This document shows, piece by piece, positions 48,860 to 57,857 of a stretch of DNA of 64,000 nt; the stretch's first letter is position 1, and each line of letters begins with the position of its first letter. Both the position numbers and the translations under genes were made by a program. Below the pieces are notes generated by a model, which was not told where the DNA came from, searched no databases, and saw only the letters and a list, made by a program, of their open reading frames with translations. This stretch comes from Sphingobium sp. D43FB. Its GTDB lineage: Bacteria; Pseudomonadota; Alphaproteobacteria; Sphingomonadales; Sphingomonadaceae. The DNA lies in assembly GCF_002312805.1 (NCBI RefSeq), contig NZ_NMUA01000004.1:1-64000 (forward strand). The letters run 5' to 3'.

Positions 48860-49948
48860 CTATAACGACAGGGCGAGTTGTTCGCCCTGCTCGACCGCTT
48901 CCTCCGCCTCCAGATTATGCACGCCCAGGCCCAGCAACCGCGCACCCATGCGCAGGGGCAATTGCGCCAGCAGCAATTCGCGCGCGGTCTGCGCCAGCAG
49001 GTCCGGCGATCGCACTGGCGCGGTGAAGCTGCGCGACCGAGTGATGATGCGGAAATCGGCGAACTTCACCTTCAGCACCACCGTCCGGCCCCAGGCCTGC
49101 GCCTTTTCGATCCGGACCCATAGGCTGGCGGCGATCCGGTCTATCTCCGTAACCAACGCAGCCCGATCGGTCAGGTCGTCGGAAAATGTGTCCTCCACGC
49201 TGACGGATTTACGCCCTTCACGCTCGCGCACGGGCCGGTCATCCTCGCCCCGCGCCGCGCGATAATAATAGTCCGCCGAACTGCCGAAATGGGCCTGGAG
49301 AAAGCGCAGGTCGCGCGCGCGCAGGTCCGCCCCCGTCTCGATCCCCAATTCATGCATCCGCCGCGCGGTCACTGGCCCAATGCCGTGGATGCGCCGTACC
49401 GGCATCGCCGCGATGAAGGCGGCGCCCTCGCTCGGCCGCACCACACACACGCCATCGGGTTTGTTCTGGTCTGATGCCAGTTTGGCGATCAGCTTGTTGT
49501 AAGACACGCCGGCCGAGGCGGTGAGGCCCGTTTCGATGCGGATCAAATGCCTTATCTCTTCGGCCACCTGCGTTGCCGAGGCGATGCCCGGCTTGTTCAC
49601 CGTCACGTCGAGATAGGCTTCATCCAGCGACAGCGGCTGAATGATGTCGGTATAGCGACTGAAAATTTCGCGAATATGGGTGGATGCCGCGCGATAGGCA
49701 TCGAACCTGGGCGTGACGAAGATCAGACCAGGACAGAGCCGCCGCGCCCGTGCGCCGGGCATGGCCGATTTGACCCCGAATGTGCGTGCTTCATAACTGG
49801 CCGTCGCCACCACGCCGCGCGGACCACCTCCGCCCACGGCGATCGGCTGGCCGCGGAGCGCAGGGTCATCGCGCTGTTCCACCGACGCATAGAAAGCATC
49901 CATGTCGATATGGATGATCTTGCGCAGCGGTGGCGGCACGGGGTCCAT
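48860..49948 (-). CDS. dinB: DNA polymerase IV (DinB)
   Basis: DinB is a Y-family error-prone polymerase. The catalytic acids lie in IIHIDMDAFYASVEQRD (D15, D17) and LSLDEAYLDV (about 115). ASAGVSYNKLIAKLASDQNKPDG and VRRIHGIGPVTARRM are thumb/little-finger landmarks. The length of 362 is normal. A LexA-like box lies 25 bases upstream of the start. Confidence 0.95.
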   Translation of the reverse strand: MDPVPPPLRKIIHIDMDAFYASVEQRDDPALRGQPIAVGGGGPRGVVATASYEARTFGVKSAMPGARARRLCPGLIFVTPRFDAYRAASTHIREIFSRYTDIIQPLSLDEAYLDVTVNKPGIASATQVAEEIRHLIRIETGLTASAGVSYNKLIAKLASDQNKPDGVCVVRPSEGAAFIAAMPVRRIHGIGPVTARRMHELGIETGADLRARDLRFLQAHFGSSADYYYRAARGEDDRPVREREGRKSVSVEDTFSDDLTDRAALVTEIDRIAASLWVRIEKAQAWGRTVVLKVKFADFRIITRSRSFTAPVRSPDLLAQTARELLLAQLPLRMGARLLGLGVHNLEAEEAVEQGEQLALSL

Positions 49949-49972
49949 GGCCCAATTCTATGGCATAATCAG

Positions 49973-49987
49973 AACAAAAGAGAAACG
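49973..49987 (-). promoter_or_regulatory. LexA-like box upstream of dinB
   Basis: On the minus strand the site reads GTTTCTCTTTTGTTC, one mismatch from GTTC-N7-GTTC. The spacing of seven and its position before dinB, a classic SOS gene, support function. Confidence 0.7.
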
Positions 49988-50001
49988 AAATTGCGCTGCA
50001 T

Positions 50002-50532
50002 CTATGTCTTGTTCTTGAGCGCTAGCAGGGCCGCGAAGGGGCCGGTCTGATCCTCGTTCAACACGCCGACCTCCTTGAGATAGGCGTCGGCGTCCGGCGA
50101 GCGGGGATAGGGGGCCATGACCAAAGCCATGGTTTCGGCCACCGCTTCGCCCATGTCGATGACCTGGCCGTCATAGCCGATCGTGTCGCAATCCTCGACA
50201 TCCAGCTCCAGTTCGTCGCTGTCGATCACGTCGGTCCCTTCGACAATGAAGCGCAGCAGGAAATCGCTGTCGATCTGCTCCGGCACCGGCAGGCCAGTCG
50301 CCACGCAGGGTTGCGACAGCGTGGCGCGTATCCGGCCCCGCGCGACGATCGCGCCATTGTCCTCGCCAATCCCGTAATCGGCTTCCAGCCGGTCGAGCGC
50401 GATCAGGCCGAAACGGCGCATCAATGCCATGCGCTCTTCGGCCTTGGCCGCGATATGCACGCTGCCCGCGAGCCGACCGATCTGATCGACCTTGATCGGG
50501 CGCGAAAATTCAGGCGCAGGGACGGGGCTCAT
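50002..50532 (-). CDS. DUF177/YceD-family protein
   Basis: The 176-residue protein resembles YceD, linked to 23S rRNA accumulation and usually next to rpmF. It shows RLEADYGIGEDN, VARGRIRATLSQPCVATGLPVPEQID and the acidic strand DVIDSDELELDVED, then YPRSPDADAYLKEVG. rpmF is not adjacent. Its ATG overlaps the stop of the bc1 chaperone gene. Confidence 0.85.
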   Translation of the reverse strand: MSPVPAPEFSRPIKVDQIGRLAGSVHIAAKAEERMALMRRFGLIALDRLEADYGIGEDNGAIVARGRIRATLSQPCVATGLPVPEQIDSDFLLRFIVEGTDVIDSDELELDVEDCDTIGYDGQVIDMGEAVAETMALVMAPYPRSPDADAYLKEVGVLNEDQTGPFAALLALKNKT

Positions 50533-51056
50533 CCGATATCTCCTGCCAGCAAGGCATCGCGCGACAGGCTGCCCAGCCGCGTCCAGCGCGCCCGCAGCGC
50601 GCCTTCGACATGGGTTAGCGCCGCGTCCGACACCTCCCCGCCGCGATAGAGGTTGCGCACCAGCGCCTCGCGCAAATCCGCTTCGCCCGCCAGTGCCGTG
50701 CGATAGGCGCTGATCCGCCCGCCAAGCGCGCTCATCATGCGGCCGACATGCTTGCCGACCACGACATCGCCAATTCCTTCCTGGCGCAACTGCCCATCCA
50801 TATCGTCGACGAAGACTTCGGTCAGCCAGACGCTTTCCTGTGTCGCACCCTGTTCCTGCAACCGGACCAGCACCTGGCTCAAAATCGCGACGATCATGTC
50901 GAACCGGCCGTCCAGCGTGTCGGGCACGGCACCGTCCAGATACCAGTGCGGCTGGCGGCCTTCCGCGACGATGGCATGATAGAGCGGCATCAGACTGTCT
51001 TTGGGGTCGGTACGCCCGAACAGTCTTTGCAGGAAGGAAGGGGAGGTGGTGGACAT
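50529..51056 (-). CDS. Ubiquinol-cytochrome c chaperone (CBP3-like)
   Basis: The family helps assembly of the cytochrome bc1 complex. The protein has SLMPLYHAIVAEGRQPHWYLDGAVPDTLDGRFDMIVAILSQVLVRL and then EVFVDDMDGQLRQEGIGDVVVGKHVGRMM. The start at 51056 (MSTTSPSF) gives 175 residues. It is followed by DUF177 in an overlapping pair and is divergent from bamE. Confidence 0.9.
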   Translation of the reverse strand: MSTTSPSFLQRLFGRTDPKDSLMPLYHAIVAEGRQPHWYLDGAVPDTLDGRFDMIVAILSQVLVRLQEQGATQESVWLTEVFVDDMDGQLRQEGIGDVVVGKHVGRMMSALGGRISAYRTALAGEADLREALVRNLYRGGEVSDAALTHVEGALRARWTRLGSLSRDALLAGDIG

Positions 51057-51220
51057 GCGGCAACGTCTTTTCATGGTGGATGGGCGGGCGGCGCGCGTCG
51101 CCCCATATTTCGCGCCCCTTGCCGGGGGCGGCGCATTTCCATATTGATCGCTGCGTCGCCCAATGCAATGGCGGCGTCATGTTTCTTGGGTTCGCGGGTT
51201 CGCCCCCGCAGGAGAAGTCG

Positions 51221-51733
51221 ATGCGTCCGTTCAGCCGTCATTCCGCACAGGGGCGCATCCTGCTCGCCATAGGCCTTGGCGCGCTCGTACTGGGCGCTTC
51301 GGGCTGCACCCGCGTTCGCACCCATCAGGGCTATCAGGTCGACAAGCTGCTGGTGGATTCGGTCCAGCCCGGCATCGACAATCGCGCCTCGGTCGAAGGC
51401 ACGCTGGGCCGCCCGACCTTCACCTCGCAGTTCGGCGAGCAGGAATGGTATTATATTTCGCGCAGCATGCGCGCGCTGGCCTTCTCGAACCCCAAACCCG
51501 TGGAACAGACCGTGCTGCGCGTCCGCTTCGATGCTGCCGGCAATGTCGCGGCGGTCGATCGCATGGGGCTGGAACAGGTCGCCAATATTTCGCCATCTGG
51601 GGACAAGACCCCGACTCTCGGCCGCAACCGTAGCCTGTTCGACGAGATTTTCGGCAATATCGGCGCGGTCGGTGCCGGTGGCATGGGTGGTACCGGTGCA
51701 GGCGGTGGCGGCCCCGGCCCTAACGGCAGCTAA
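51221..51733 (+). CDS. bamE: Outer membrane protein assembly factor BamE
   Basis: BamE (SmpA/OmlA) is a small lipoprotein of the BAM complex. The lipobox LGASGC is near residue 23-28. Mature features are HQGYQVDKLLVDSVQPGIDNRASVEGTLGRP and WYYISRSMR. The C-terminus is a Gly-rich tail, longer than usual. The ATG at 51221 has AGGAGAAG upstream. The length is 170. Confidence 0.92.
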   Translation: MRPFSRHSAQGRILLAIGLGALVLGASGCTRVRTHQGYQVDKLLVDSVQPGIDNRASVEGTLGRPTFTSQFGEQEWYYISRSMRALAFSNPKPVEQTVLRVRFDAAGNVAAVDRMGLEQVANISPSGDKTPTLGRNRSLFDEIFGNIGAVGAGGMGGTGAGGGGPGPNGS

Positions 51734-51912
51734 ACCCTAGCCGCGCGGACCATCTAGCGGCTCTGGCGCCCGACTGGACAAGACACTATTGGCCTCTACG
51801 CAGCTTCCGATCGACAGATCGGGAGAATGATGTCGCTTTAGGGTTGCCTACCGGCATAGGAATGGGGAAGACGGTCATCATCATCGGATAGGCCTGCCAT
51901 CCTCGTGCCCGC

Positions 51913-54789
51913 ATGGGTGTCGACCCGGAGAAGAATTTGTTTTTGGTCCTGCTTTGCCTCCTGCCATTCGTCGGCACCTTGCTGCTGTCGATCATGGGTA
52001 GGGCAGGCCGCAACGCGCAGGCCGCGATAGCCGTCATCCCCGCCATCGCCGGACTTGCCCTGCTGGGATGGTTCGCGCCGCTCGTGCTGAGCGGCGGGGT
52101 GGTGCAATGGCATATGGCTTGGGTGCCGACATTGGGACTGGAACTCAGCCTGCGCCTCGACGCGCTGGGCTTGTTGTTTGCGGGCCTGATCCTGGGCATC
52201 GGCCTGCTCATCATCCTCTATGCGCGCTTCTATCTGTCCGCCAAGGACGCGATGGGCCGGTTCTTGGCGATGCTGCTGCTGTTTCAGGGGGCCATGCTGG
52301 GCATCGCCCTGTCGGGCAACATCTTGCTGTTGCTCATCTTCTGGGAACTGACCAGCCTGTCCTCCTTCTTGCTGATCGGCTTCCGCAGCGACACGGCGGA
52401 GGGGCGGCAGGGCGCGCGCATGGCGTTGGCGGTGACGGGCGGCGGTGGCCTCGCGCTCATTGGCGGTCTGGTGTTGCTTGGCACGATCGCGGGATCGTTC
52501 GAACTGGCAGACATATTGGCGAGCGGCGACCTCATCCGATCGTCCACCCTCTATCCCGTGGCGCTGATCCTGATCTTGCTGGGCTGCTTCACCAAGTCGG
52601 CGCAGTTCCCGTTTCACTTCTGGCTGCCCCACGCCATGGCTGCCCCGACGCCGGTCAGCGCCTATCTGCATAGCGCGACCATGGTGAAGGCGGGCGTGTT
52701 CCTGCTCGCGCGCTTCTGGCCGGTGCTGTCGGGGACCGACCTGTGGTTCTATCTGGTGACGACGACGGGGTTGGTCACGATGATCCTCGGTGCGGCCGTC
52801 GCCCTGTTCCGTCATGATCTCAAAGCGATCCTCGCTTACTCCACCATCAGCCATCTCGGCCTGCTGACCATGTTGTTCGGCTTCGGCACGCCGGTCGCCG
52901 CTATGGTCGGCGTTTTCCATCTGCTCAACCATGCCGTCTTCAAGGCCGCCTTGTTCATGAACGCGGGGATCGTCGATCATGAAACGGGCACGCGCGACAT
53001 TCGCCTGCTGGGCGGGCTGGCGACGCTGATGCCGATCACCGCGACGCTGGGCATCGTCGCGTCCGCCTCCATGGCGGGCCTGCCCCCGCTTGCCGGTTTC
53101 CTGTCGAAGGAAATGATGCTGGAGGAAGCCGGGCATACCCTATGGGCAGGGCAGTCGTGGATCGTGCCGCTCGGCGCCGTGATCGGAGCCACGCTGTCGG
53201 TGGCCTATTCGCTACGCTATATTGTCCATCTCTATTTCGGGCCTCGCCCGGCGTCCTATCCTGCCCAGCCACATGATCCGCCGTTCGGTCTATGGGCACC
53301 GTCCGCCTTGCTGGTCGTGCTGACCATCCTGGTCGGCCTGTTCCCGCAGACATTGACGGTGGGTCTCGTCACCCCCGCCGCCGCCATCGTCACCGGCGGC
53401 ACCGCGCCGCCATTCAAGCCCGCCCTCTGGCATGGCGTGACCCCGGCGCTGGTGATGAGCATCGTGGCGGTCGCGGTCGGGGCGTTGATGCTGTGGCTTC
53501 ATGCCCCCTTGCTGCGGACCTGGGATGCCTTGCGCCTGCCCGATGCCAAGCGGATGTTTGACCGGGCGCTGGAATGGCTGGTCGATCGGGCCAGCGACAT
53601 GACGCGCGCCATCCACAATGGCTCGCTCCAACGGCAACTCAGCCTGCTGTTCCTGGTCGCGATCCTGGTCGGCGCGCTGGGCGTGTGGACCGGCGGCTAC
53701 AGCCCCGGCACCCGCCCCACCATTCCCGCCCATCCCGTGGCGATCCTCGCCTGGGGCTTGCTGGTCGCGGCGGTCATCGCGGTCGTGAAGGCGCAGCGCC
53801 AACGCTATCTGACGCTGGTCTATATCAGCGTCGTCGGCCTCGTCGTTTCGCTCGCCTTCGTCTATCTGTCGGCCCCGGACCTCGCCCTCACGCAAATTTC
53901 GGTGGAGGTGGTGACGATCCTGCTGTTGCTGCTGGCGCTCAACCTGATGCCCAAACAGCCGGTGCGCCTCTCCAGCAACAGTCTGCGGTTGCGCGACGGT
54001 CTGATCGGGCTGACCGGTGGCACGGTCGCGGGCCTGGCGGCCTGGGCCGTGATGACGCGCGAGCCCAATGATCCGATCTCCGCCTATCATTGGGCAAACA
54101 GCTATTCGGGTGGCGGCGGGACCAATGTGGTCAATGTCACGCTCGTCGACTTCCGTGCCTTCGACACGTTCGGCGAAATCACGGTGCTGGGCATCGCCGC
54201 CCTCACCATCTTCGCGCTGCTGCAACCGGTGGCGCGTGGACCGTCGGGCCAACGCCTGCGCGAGTGGGTCGCGGATCTGCCCCGGTCGCCCGAACGCCAT
54301 CCCATGATGTTCGCAGTCGCCGCCCGGCTCTTGCTGCCACTGGCGACGATGATCGGCCTCTTTATCTTCCTGCGCGGGCATAATCTGCCGGGCGGCGGCT
54401 TCATCGCCGGGCTGGTCGTCTCCATCGCGATGCTGATGCAATATATGGCGTCGGGCTTTGAATGGGCGGACCAGCGGCGACGTATCGACGAACATATGCT
54501 GATCGGCTTGGGCGTCACCATCGCCGCCTTGACCGGCCTTGGCTCGCTCTTCTTCGGCGCGCCGCTCTTCACCAGCGCTTTCGGCTATGTCACGCTGCCG
54601 CTGGTCGGAACATTTGAACTCGCGACGGCGATGCTGTTCGACGTCGGCGTTGCCATGACGGTGATCGGCGCGGTGATGCTGGCGCTGGCCGAACTCAGCC
54701 ATATCGCCCAGCGCGCGGAAAAGGCGCTGGTGGAGGATGATGGCCCGATGGATATCGACCCGGCCAAATTGCGGGGACGCCGGGCATGA
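51913..54789 (+). CDS. Cation/proton antiporter subunit A-B fusion (MrpA/PhaAB type)
   Basis: At 958 residues it joins an NuoL-like MrpA (about 1-790) with an MrpB domain (about 800-935). The proton-channel helices include FWELTSLSSFLLIGF and FHFWLPHAMAAPTPVSAYLHSATMVKAG. The end shows FLRGHNLPGGGFIAGL, typical of MrpB. The complex exchanges sodium or potassium for protons at the inner membrane. The ATG at 51913 is followed by an internal GGAGAAG before TTG 51943, so a later start is possible. It leads the six-gene operon. Confidence 0.93.
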   Translation: MGVDPEKNLFLVLLCLLPFVGTLLLSIMGRAGRNAQAAIAVIPAIAGLALLGWFAPLVLSGGVVQWHMAWVPTLGLELSLRLDALGLLFAGLILGIGLLIILYARFYLSAKDAMGRFLAMLLLFQGAMLGIALSGNILLLLIFWELTSLSSFLLIGFRSDTAEGRQGARMALAVTGGGGLALIGGLVLLGTIAGSFELADILASGDLIRSSTLYPVALILILLGCFTKSAQFPFHFWLPHAMAAPTPVSAYLHSATMVKAGVFLLARFWPVLSGTDLWFYLVTTTGLVTMILGAAVALFRHDLKAILAYSTISHLGLLTMLFGFGTPVAAMVGVFHLLNHAVFKAALFMNAGIVDHETGTRDIRLLGGLATLMPITATLGIVASASMAGLPPLAGFLSKEMMLEEAGHTLWAGQSWIVPLGAVIGATLSVAYSLRYIVHLYFGPRPASYPAQPHDPPFGLWAPSALLVVLTILVGLFPQTLTVGLVTPAAAIVTGGTAPPFKPALWHGVTPALVMSIVAVAVGALMLWLHAPLLRTWDALRLPDAKRMFDRALEWLVDRASDMTRAIHNGSLQRQLSLLFLVAILVGALGVWTGGYSPGTRPTIPAHPVAILAWGLLVAAVIAVVKAQRQRYLTLVYISVVGLVVSLAFVYLSAPDLALTQISVEVVTILLLLLALNLMPKQPVRLSSNSLRLRDGLIGLTGGTVAGLAAWAVMTREPNDPISAYHWANSYSGGGGTNVVNVTLVDFRAFDTFGEITVLGIAALTIFALLQPVARGPSGQRLREWVADLPRSPERHPMMFAVAARLLLPLATMIGLFIFLRGHNLPGGGFIAGLVVSIAMLMQYMASGFEWADQRRRIDEHMLIGLGVTIAALTGLGSLFFGAPLFTSAFGYVTLPLVGTFELATAMLFDVGVAMTVIGAVMLALAELSHIAQRAEKALVEDDGPMDIDPAKLRGRRA

Positions 54790-55154
54790 GTATCGAATTT
54801 CTGGTCGCCTCCGCCATTGCCGTGCTGACAGCGGCGGGCATCTATCTCGCTTTGCGCGGGCGCACCTTCCCAGTGGTGCTTGGCCTCGCCATGCTGTCCT
54901 ATGCCATCAACCTCTTCCTCTTCGCCATCGGTCGCCTGACGGTCAACCGTCCGCCGCTCTATGAAAAGGGCGTGACCGACTATGCCGACCCCCTGCCGCA
55001 AGCTCTGGTGCTGACCGCCATCGTCATTTCCTTCGCCATGACCGCGCTTGCCGTCGTGCTGTCGCTGCGCAGCTTCCTCGAAACCGGCACGGATCAGGTC
55101 GACGGCATCGTCGAGGCGGACCCGCCCCAGCCCGATCGGGAGGCGGCGCCATGA
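54786..55154 (+). CDS. Antiporter subunit C (MrpC/PhaC type)
   Basis: This NuoK-like membrane protein of 122 residues has three helices: FLVASAIAVLTAAGIYLALRG, VVLGLAMLSYAINLFLFAIG and ALVLTAIVISFAMTALAVVL. It overlaps the genes on both sides by four bases. It is required with subunits A and D for ion exchange. Confidence 0.93.
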   Translation: MSIEFLVASAIAVLTAAGIYLALRGRTFPVVLGLAMLSYAINLFLFAIGRLTVNRPPLYEKGVTDYADPLPQALVLTAIVISFAMTALAVVLSLRSFLETGTDQVDGIVEADPPQPDREAAP

Positions 55155-56662
55155 TCGATGCGCTGATCGCTGCGCCCTTGCTGCTCCCTGCCTTTGCCGG
55201 AACCGCGACTTTGCTGTTCCGCCGTCGGCGGCGCTGGATCGGTGCGGCCATCTCGGTCGGATCGGCGGCGGGACTCGTTCTGCTGGCAATGATCCTTATG
55301 GGGCAGGCCATCGCAGGCGGACCGACCGCCTATGCGCTGGGTAACTGGCCCGCCCCCTTCGGCATCGTGCTGGTGCTGGATCGGCTGGCGGCGCTAATGC
55401 TGCTGCTGACCGCCGTCCTCGGCTTTGCAGTGGCGGCCCATGCGACCTTGACCGGGCTTGATCGCAAGGGCTGGCATTTCCACCCGCTCTTCCAATTCCA
55501 GCTGCTCGGCATCAATGGCGCATTCCTGACCGGCGATCTGTTCAACCTGTTCGTCTTCTTCGAAGTGCTGCTGATCGCCTCCTATGGCCTGATGCTGCAC
55601 GGGCAGGGCGCGCAGCGGCTTACGGCGGGCGTGCAATATGTGATCGTCAATCTCATTGGCTCCACCCTGTTCCTGATCGCCCTTGGTCTGCTGTATGGGA
55701 TCACCGGTACGCTCAACATGGCCGACATGGCAGTGCGCGCTGCTGCCTTGCCGCCGGCGGATATGGGGCTGTTGCGCGCGGGCGGGCTGCTGCTGGTCAC
55801 GGTGTTCGCGCTCAAGGCGGCGCTTGCGCCGTTGCACCTCTGGCTCCCGCGCACCTATGGATCGACAGCCCCCGCCGTCGCCGCGCTGTTCGCGATCATG
55901 ACCAAGGTCGGCGCCTATGCCATCATCCGCACCGTACCGCTGATCTTTGGCGACTGGGTCGGGCAGTTGCTGCTGCCTGCAGCACTGGTCGCGATGCTGC
56001 TCGGATTTGTCGGCTTGCTGGCCGCGCGGGGCTTGCGCGATATGGCGGCGTTCGGCCTGATCGGATCGACCGCCACTCTGCTGGTCGCAATCGCCCAGTT
56101 CGATCAGCGCGCCATGGCTGCCGCACTTTTCTACCTGCCGCATACCACTCTGGCCGCTGCGCTGCTGTTCCTGACGATCGATCTCGTTATCCGCTGGCGT
56201 CCGGCCGAAGGCGACTCGATTGTGCCGACCTCGGCTTTTGCCGGGCAGGGCAGGCTGTCCCTGCTGTTCCTGGCGGCAGCCGTCGCCCTGGCAGGCCTGC
56301 CGCCGCTGTCGGGTTTCATCGGCAAATTGCTCATCCTTCAGGCATCGCTGACATCGCCCTATGTCATCGCCATCTGGGCGCTCGTGCTGGGGACCAGCCT
56401 GCTCGCAGTGGTCGGCATGGCACGGGCCGGGACCACCGTGTTCTGGAAACAAGGCAGCTGCCCACCCACGTCCAAGAACCGCACCGCCTTTCGCGCAATC
56501 GAAGCATTGCCGGCCTTTTTCCTGCTCGCCATGCTGGGCGTGCTGACCGTGGCCGCTGGCCCGGCCACGGCCTATGCCGACGCCACCAGCCGCCAACTGT
56601 TCGACGTGCCCGCTTATGTCCGCGCCGTGCTGGGGTCAGATGCACCGGGAGCCGCCCGATGA
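55151..56662 (+). CDS. Antiporter subunit D (MrpD/PhaD type)
   Basis: The 503-residue NuoN/NuoL-like subunit has about 14 helices, with LFNLFVFFEVLLIASYGLMLHG and the lysine-bearing VFALKAALAPLHLWLPRTYGS, a proton-channel region. It is the second large channel subunit of the complex. It overlaps subunit genes C and E. Confidence 0.93.
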   Translation: MIDALIAAPLLLPAFAGTATLLFRRRRRWIGAAISVGSAAGLVLLAMILMGQAIAGGPTAYALGNWPAPFGIVLVLDRLAALMLLLTAVLGFAVAAHATLTGLDRKGWHFHPLFQFQLLGINGAFLTGDLFNLFVFFEVLLIASYGLMLHGQGAQRLTAGVQYVIVNLIGSTLFLIALGLLYGITGTLNMADMAVRAAALPPADMGLLRAGGLLLVTVFALKAALAPLHLWLPRTYGSTAPAVAALFAIMTKVGAYAIIRTVPLIFGDWVGQLLLPAALVAMLLGFVGLLAARGLRDMAAFGLIGSTATLLVAIAQFDQRAMAAALFYLPHTTLAAALLFLTIDLVIRWRPAEGDSIVPTSAFAGQGRLSLLFLAAAVALAGLPPLSGFIGKLLILQASLTSPYVIAIWALVLGTSLLAVVGMARAGTTVFWKQGSCPPTSKNRTAFRAIEALPAFFLLAMLGVLTVAAGPATAYADATSRQLFDVPAYVRAVLGSDAPGAAR

Positions 56663-57147
56663 AACGCCTGCTGCCCCATCCCGGCCTTACGCTCCTGCTG
56701 GTTACCATGTGGATGCTGGTGCTCAACAGCCTCAGCATAGGCGGTTTTCTGCTCGGCCTCTTCTTCGCCATCGTCGTGCCGCTCTTCACCGCGCCCTTCT
56801 GGCCGGACCGGCCGCAAATGCGCCTCGGCCTGCCTTTGCTCGGCTATGCCTTTCTGGTGCTGTGGGACATCGTCGTCGCCAATTTCCAAGTTGCGCGGCT
56901 GATCCTGTTCCGGCGCAACCGCGATTTCCGCTCCTGCTGGCTCAGCATACCGCTGGAATTGCGCTCGGCCGAGGCCATCACTTTGCTCGCTGGCACGATC
57001 AGCCTGACGCCCGGCACCGTCTCCACCGATATTTCGACCGACGGCCGCCATCTGCTGGTCCATGCGCTGGATACCGGCGATGCGGCGGGCGAAATCACGC
57101 GCATCAAGACGCGCTATGAACGCCGCCTGCTGGAGATTTTCCGATGA
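56659..57147 (+). CDS. Antiporter subunit E (MrpE/PhaE type)
   Basis: The 162-residue membrane protein opens with LLPHPGLTLLLVTMWMLVLNSLS and has GTISLTPGTVSTDISTDGRHLLVHAL, the signature of the MrpE family. It is encoded in the expected place between D and F, with four-base overlaps. Confidence 0.93.
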   Translation: MKRLLPHPGLTLLLVTMWMLVLNSLSIGGFLLGLFFAIVVPLFTAPFWPDRPQMRLGLPLLGYAFLVLWDIVVANFQVARLILFRRNRDFRSCWLSIPLELRSAEAITLLAGTISLTPGTVSTDISTDGRHLLVHALDTGDAAGEITRIKTRYERRLLEIFR

Positions 57148-57413
57148 TAGAGACCGCTCTGTCGATCGCGATGGGCTGCGTGGCGCTGGCGATGCTGCTC
57201 AACCTCTATCGCCTGCTGCGGGGGCCAACCGCGCCGGATCGCATCCTGGCGCTCGATACGATGGTCATCAATGCCATCGCGCTCATCATCCTGTTCGGCA
57301 TATTGGAAGAAAGCGGCGCCTATTTCGAAGCGGCGCTGTTGCTGGCGATGGTCGGCTTCGTCGGCACGGTCGCCTATACCAAATTCCTGCTGCGCGGCGA
57401 CATTGTGGAATAG
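57144..57413 (+). CDS. Antiporter subunit F (MrpF/PhaF type)
   Basis: The 89-residue, three-helix protein has RLLRGPTAPDRILALDTMVINAIALIIL, typical of MrpF, then FEAALLLAMVGFVGTVAYTKF. It follows subunit E by overlap and lies 15 bases before subunit G. Confidence 0.93.
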   Translation: MIETALSIAMGCVALAMLLNLYRLLRGPTAPDRILALDTMVINAIALIILFGILEESGAYFEAALLLAMVGFVGTVAYTKFLLRGDIVE

Positions 57414-57428
57414 GATGGACCAGCCGGA

Positions 57429-57857
57429 ATGACCGCCTTGATCGACATCTTCATCGCCTTCCTAATCCTGCTCGGCGGTGCCTTCGCGCTGATCGGCAGC
57501 TGGGGACTAGCGCGCCTGCCATCGCTGATGACCCGCCTGCACGGCCCGACCAAAGCGACCACGCTGGGCGTTGGCGGCTGCCTGATGGCGTCGATGCTCT
57601 ATTTCCCGACCCATGGCCTCAGCTGGTCGGCGCATGAACTGCTGATCACGCTCTTCCTGTTCATCACCGCGCCGATTTCGGCCAATATGATCGCCAAAGC
57701 CTATATCCATCGGCGGCACAGCGAAACCCGGATGACGGTCGAAACGGCCAGGATGCTGCCCGAATCGCCTGCCGGGGCTGCGGAATGGGCGACATTCGGC
57801 GTTGCCGACGCTGATCGGCCGAACCAGCCTTCAGGCGAACCCGCTCAGCCCTTGTAA
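57429..57857 (+). CDS. Antiporter subunit G (MrpG/PhaG type)
   Basis: The 142-residue protein shows LGGAFALIGSWGLARLPSLMTRLHGPTKATTLGVGG, the MrpG signature, then FLFITAPISANMIAKAYIHR. The last 13 bases overlap the convergent acyl-CoA synthetase gene. It completes the A/B-C-D-E-F-G order. Confidence 0.93.
   Translation: MTALIDIFIAFLILLGGAFALIGSWGLARLPSLMTRLHGPTKATTLGVGGCLMASMLYFPTHGLSWSAHELLITLFLFITAPISANMIAKAYIHRRHSETRMTVETARMLPESPAGAAEWATFGVADADRPNQPSGEPAQPL

Noticed and set aside
53290..54702. 470-residue open frame opposite the antiporter subunit A-B gene
   Set aside because: Low-complexity Gln/Asp/Arg translation; the plus strand encodes clear membrane helices.
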